From NCBI RefSeq assembly GCF_039812505.1, contig NZ_JBDIAQ010000046.1:1-24586 (forward strand): a stretch of DNA of 24,586 nt, given 5' to 3'. Numbering within the stretch: the first letter of the stretch is position 1; the number at the start of each line of letters is the position of its first letter. Under the pieces are notes generated by a model. That model searched no databases, was not told the origin of the DNA, and worked only from the letters and a program-made list of their open reading frames with translations. This DNA is from Intrasporangium_A sp039812505. GTDB lineage: Bacteria > Actinomycetota > Actinomycetes > Actinomycetales > Dermatophilaceae. This document shows positions 22,887 through 24,586 of this stretch, piece by piece. The position numbers were made by a program, and so were the translations under genes.

Positions 22887-23822
22887 ATGGGAGCGCAGAT
22901 GCGCATCTACCGGCACCGCATCAAGTCCGTCCAGTCCATCAAGAAGATCACCAACGCGATGGAGCTGATCGCGGCGGCCCGCGTCGTCAAGGCCCGCCAG
23001 CGCGCCGTCGAGGCGATGCCGTACACGACCGCGCTGACCCGCGCGGTGTCGGCCGTGGCCACGAACGCCAACGAGGACCACCCGCTAACCCGCCCGAAGG
23101 GGAGCTCCACCCGGGCCGGTGTCGTGGTCATCACGGCGGACCGCGGGCTGGCCGGCGCCTACTCGGTCTCGGCGATCAAGGAGAGCAACGAGCTGATCGA
23201 GCGGCTGCGCGGCGAGGGCAAGCAGGTCCAGTCCTACCTCGTGGGCCGCAAGGCCGTGACCTACTACCACTTCCGGAGACGTGAGTTCGCCGCCGAGTGG
23301 TCGGGCTTCACCGACGCGCCGCAGTTCGCGAACGCCCGCGAGATCGCCGACCGGATCACCGCTGACTTCCTGAAGGAGACGGACCAGGGCGGCCTGGACG
23401 AGGTGCACATCGTCTACACCCTCTTCCGCTCGATGGTCACGCAGGAGCCGCGGGTGCTGCGCCTGCTGCCCCTCGAGGTCGTCGACGCCGACGACGCGGG
23501 CGAGGAGGGCGTCGACCTGACGGTCAAGCAGTACGAGGAGGGCGAGCTGCTCCCCGAGTACGACTTCGAGCCGAACGCGGTCGAGGTGCTCGACGCGCTG
23601 CTGCCCAAGTACGTCCGCAACCGGGTCTTCACCTGCCTGCTCAGCTCGGCCGCGTCCGAGCTCGCGGCGCGACAGCGGGCCATGAAGTCGGCCACCGACA
23701 ACGCCGAGGAGCTCATCAAGAAGTACGAGCGCCTCGCCAACCAGGCCCGGCAGGCCGGGATCACCCAAGAGATCAGCGAAATCGTGGGCGGTGCGAACGC
23801 CCTCGCCGACGCACAGAAGTAA
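22887..23822 (+). CDS. atpG: F1Fo ATP synthase subunit gamma
   Basis: Central rotor shaft of F1, 311 residues. The N-terminal helix carries the signature RIKSVQSIKKITNAMELIAA. Middle sections include VVVITADRGLAGAYSVSAIK and HIVYTLFRSMVTQEP. The C-terminal helix holds SSAASELAARQRAMKSATDN, a conserved family block. The insertion around GEEGVDLTVKQYEEG fits actinobacterial gamma subunits. The frame extends upstream to 22671, but ATG 22887 gives the family start (MGAQMRIYRHRIKSVQ) and has AGGAGAGG (22871-22878) 8 bases before it. It ends with TAA, and atpD follows 28 bases later. Confidence 0.97.
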   Translation: MGAQMRIYRHRIKSVQSIKKITNAMELIAAARVVKARQRAVEAMPYTTALTRAVSAVATNANEDHPLTRPKGSSTRAGVVVITADRGLAGAYSVSAIKESNELIERLRGEGKQVQSYLVGRKAVTYYHFRRREFAAEWSGFTDAPQFANAREIADRITADFLKETDQGGLDEVHIVYTLFRSMVTQEPRVLRLLPLEVVDADDAGEEGVDLTVKQYEEGELLPEYDFEPNAVEVLDALLPKYVRNRVFTCLLSSAASELAARQRAMKSATDNAEELIKKYERLANQARQAGITQEISEIVGGANALADAQK

Positions 23823-23850
23823 GCCCACGAAGGTTAGGAAGCATCAGCCA

Positions 23851-24586
23851 TGACTGCAACACTCAGCGAGAACGCCGCCGGTGCCCCGGCCCAGGGGGCC
23901 GCCGGTCGCATCTCCCGGATCATCGGCCCCGTCGTCGACGTCGAGTTCCCGGCCGACGCGATGCCGGAGATGTACAACCTGCTGACCACGGAGGTGACGC
24001 TGCAGGGCGAGACGAAGCGACTCAACCTCGAGGTCGCCCAGTACGTCGGCGACAACATGATCCGGGCCATCTCGCTCCAGCCGACCGACGGGCTGGTGCG
24101 CGGCGCCGCGGTGCAGGACACCGGCGGCCCGATCAGCGTCCCGGTCGGCAACATCACCCTCGGGCACGTGTTCAACGCCACGGGCGAGTGCCTCAACCTG
24201 AAGCCGGGCGAGCGGCTCGAGATCACCGAGCGCTGGGGCATCCACCGCAAGGCGCCCGACTTCGACCAGCTCGAGAGCAAGACCACGATGTTCGACACCG
24301 GCATCAAGGTCATCGACCTGCTCACCCCGTACGTGCAGGGTGGCAAGATCGGCCTGTTCGGCGGCGCCGGCGTCGGCAAGACGGTGCTGATCCAGGAGAT
24401 GATCGCCCGGGTCGCGCGCGACCACGGTGGCGTCTCGGTGTTCGCCGGGGTCGGTGAGCGCACCCGCGAGGGCAACGACCTGATGGTCGAGATGGAGGAG
24501 GCCGGCGTCCTCGGTCAGACCGCCCTGGTCTTCGGCCAGATGGACGAGCCGCCGGGCACGCGCCTGCGGGTCGCGCTGTCCGCCCT
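23851..24586 (+). CDS. atpD: F1Fo ATP synthase subunit beta (3' end outside window)
   Basis: Catalytic F1 subunit. The first 245 residues are present and the frame is open to the window edge. An N-terminal extension of about 18 residues precedes the beta-barrel domain (RISRIIGPVVDVEFP). Walker A GGAGVGKT is at 171-178 with K177. The catalytic glutamate is E203 in GVGERTREGNDL. ATG 23851 follows AGGA (23837-23840) by 10 bases. The missing part should hold Walker B and the DELSEED lever. An atpC gene probably follows outside the window. Confidence 0.97.

Overview
The window is high-GC DNA with GTG/TTG starts, many 1-4 base start/stop overlaps and long open shadow frames. Its conserved order runs nrtL-lysA-hom-thrC-thrB-rho ... 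rpmE-prfA-prmC-tsaC-wecA-atp operon. That order is typical of Actinobacteria. The gene content and protein style suggest a Micrococcales member near Intrasporangiaceae/Dermatophilaceae, but that placement is inference. Nearly all genes are on the + strand. I see no tRNA, rRNA, CRISPR array, IS element or integrase, and no gene-free stretch over 300 bases; the longest is the 267-base rho leader.

Region 1 (1-5721): aspartate-family amino acid synthesis. An ArgS-like protein without a catalytic core (NrtL type) overlaps or abuts lysA (lysine). A pair of hairpins follows, then hom-thrC-thrB, which takes aspartate semialdehyde to threonine. A 9-bp hairpin at the thrB stop codon closes the unit.

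Region 2 (5722-8062): rho with a long structured leader. The leader has an extended -10 promoter, a 17-codon upstream ORF with a His-His-His run, and a 16-bp palindrome starting exactly at that ORF's stop codon. Rho carries a disordered insert of about 240 residues. A nested hairpin follows the gene.

Region 3 (8063-13101): a four-gene accessory module between rho and rpmE, which are often adjacent in related genomes. It encodes a receiver-only response regulator, a membrane-anchored HEAT-repeat protein, a membrane family-2 glycosyltransferase and a HAMP-GAF histidine kinase. Each junction is an ATGA or GTGA overlap, so the genes look translationally coupled. There is no DNA-binding output domain. 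The simplest reading is a phosphorelay that controls an exopolysaccharide synthase by protein contact. The glycosyltransferase gene has an in-frame TGA (10361-10363) where I expect Trp, with all catalytic motifs intact on either side. This module is the best candidate for an undescribed system.

Region 4 (13102-17399): rpmE (TTG start), prfA and prmC (release factor 1 and its methylase), tsaC (tRNA t6A synthesis, probably leaderless) and a WecA-type polyprenyl-phosphate sugar-phosphate transferase.

Region 5 (17392-24586): the F1Fo ATP synthase operon, with two small AtpI/AtpZ-like membrane proteins followed by atpB-E-F-H-A-G-D; atpD is cut by the window end. A near-ideal CRP/GlxR-type palindrome, with an extended -10 element inside it, overlaps the wecA stop codon just ahead of this operon.
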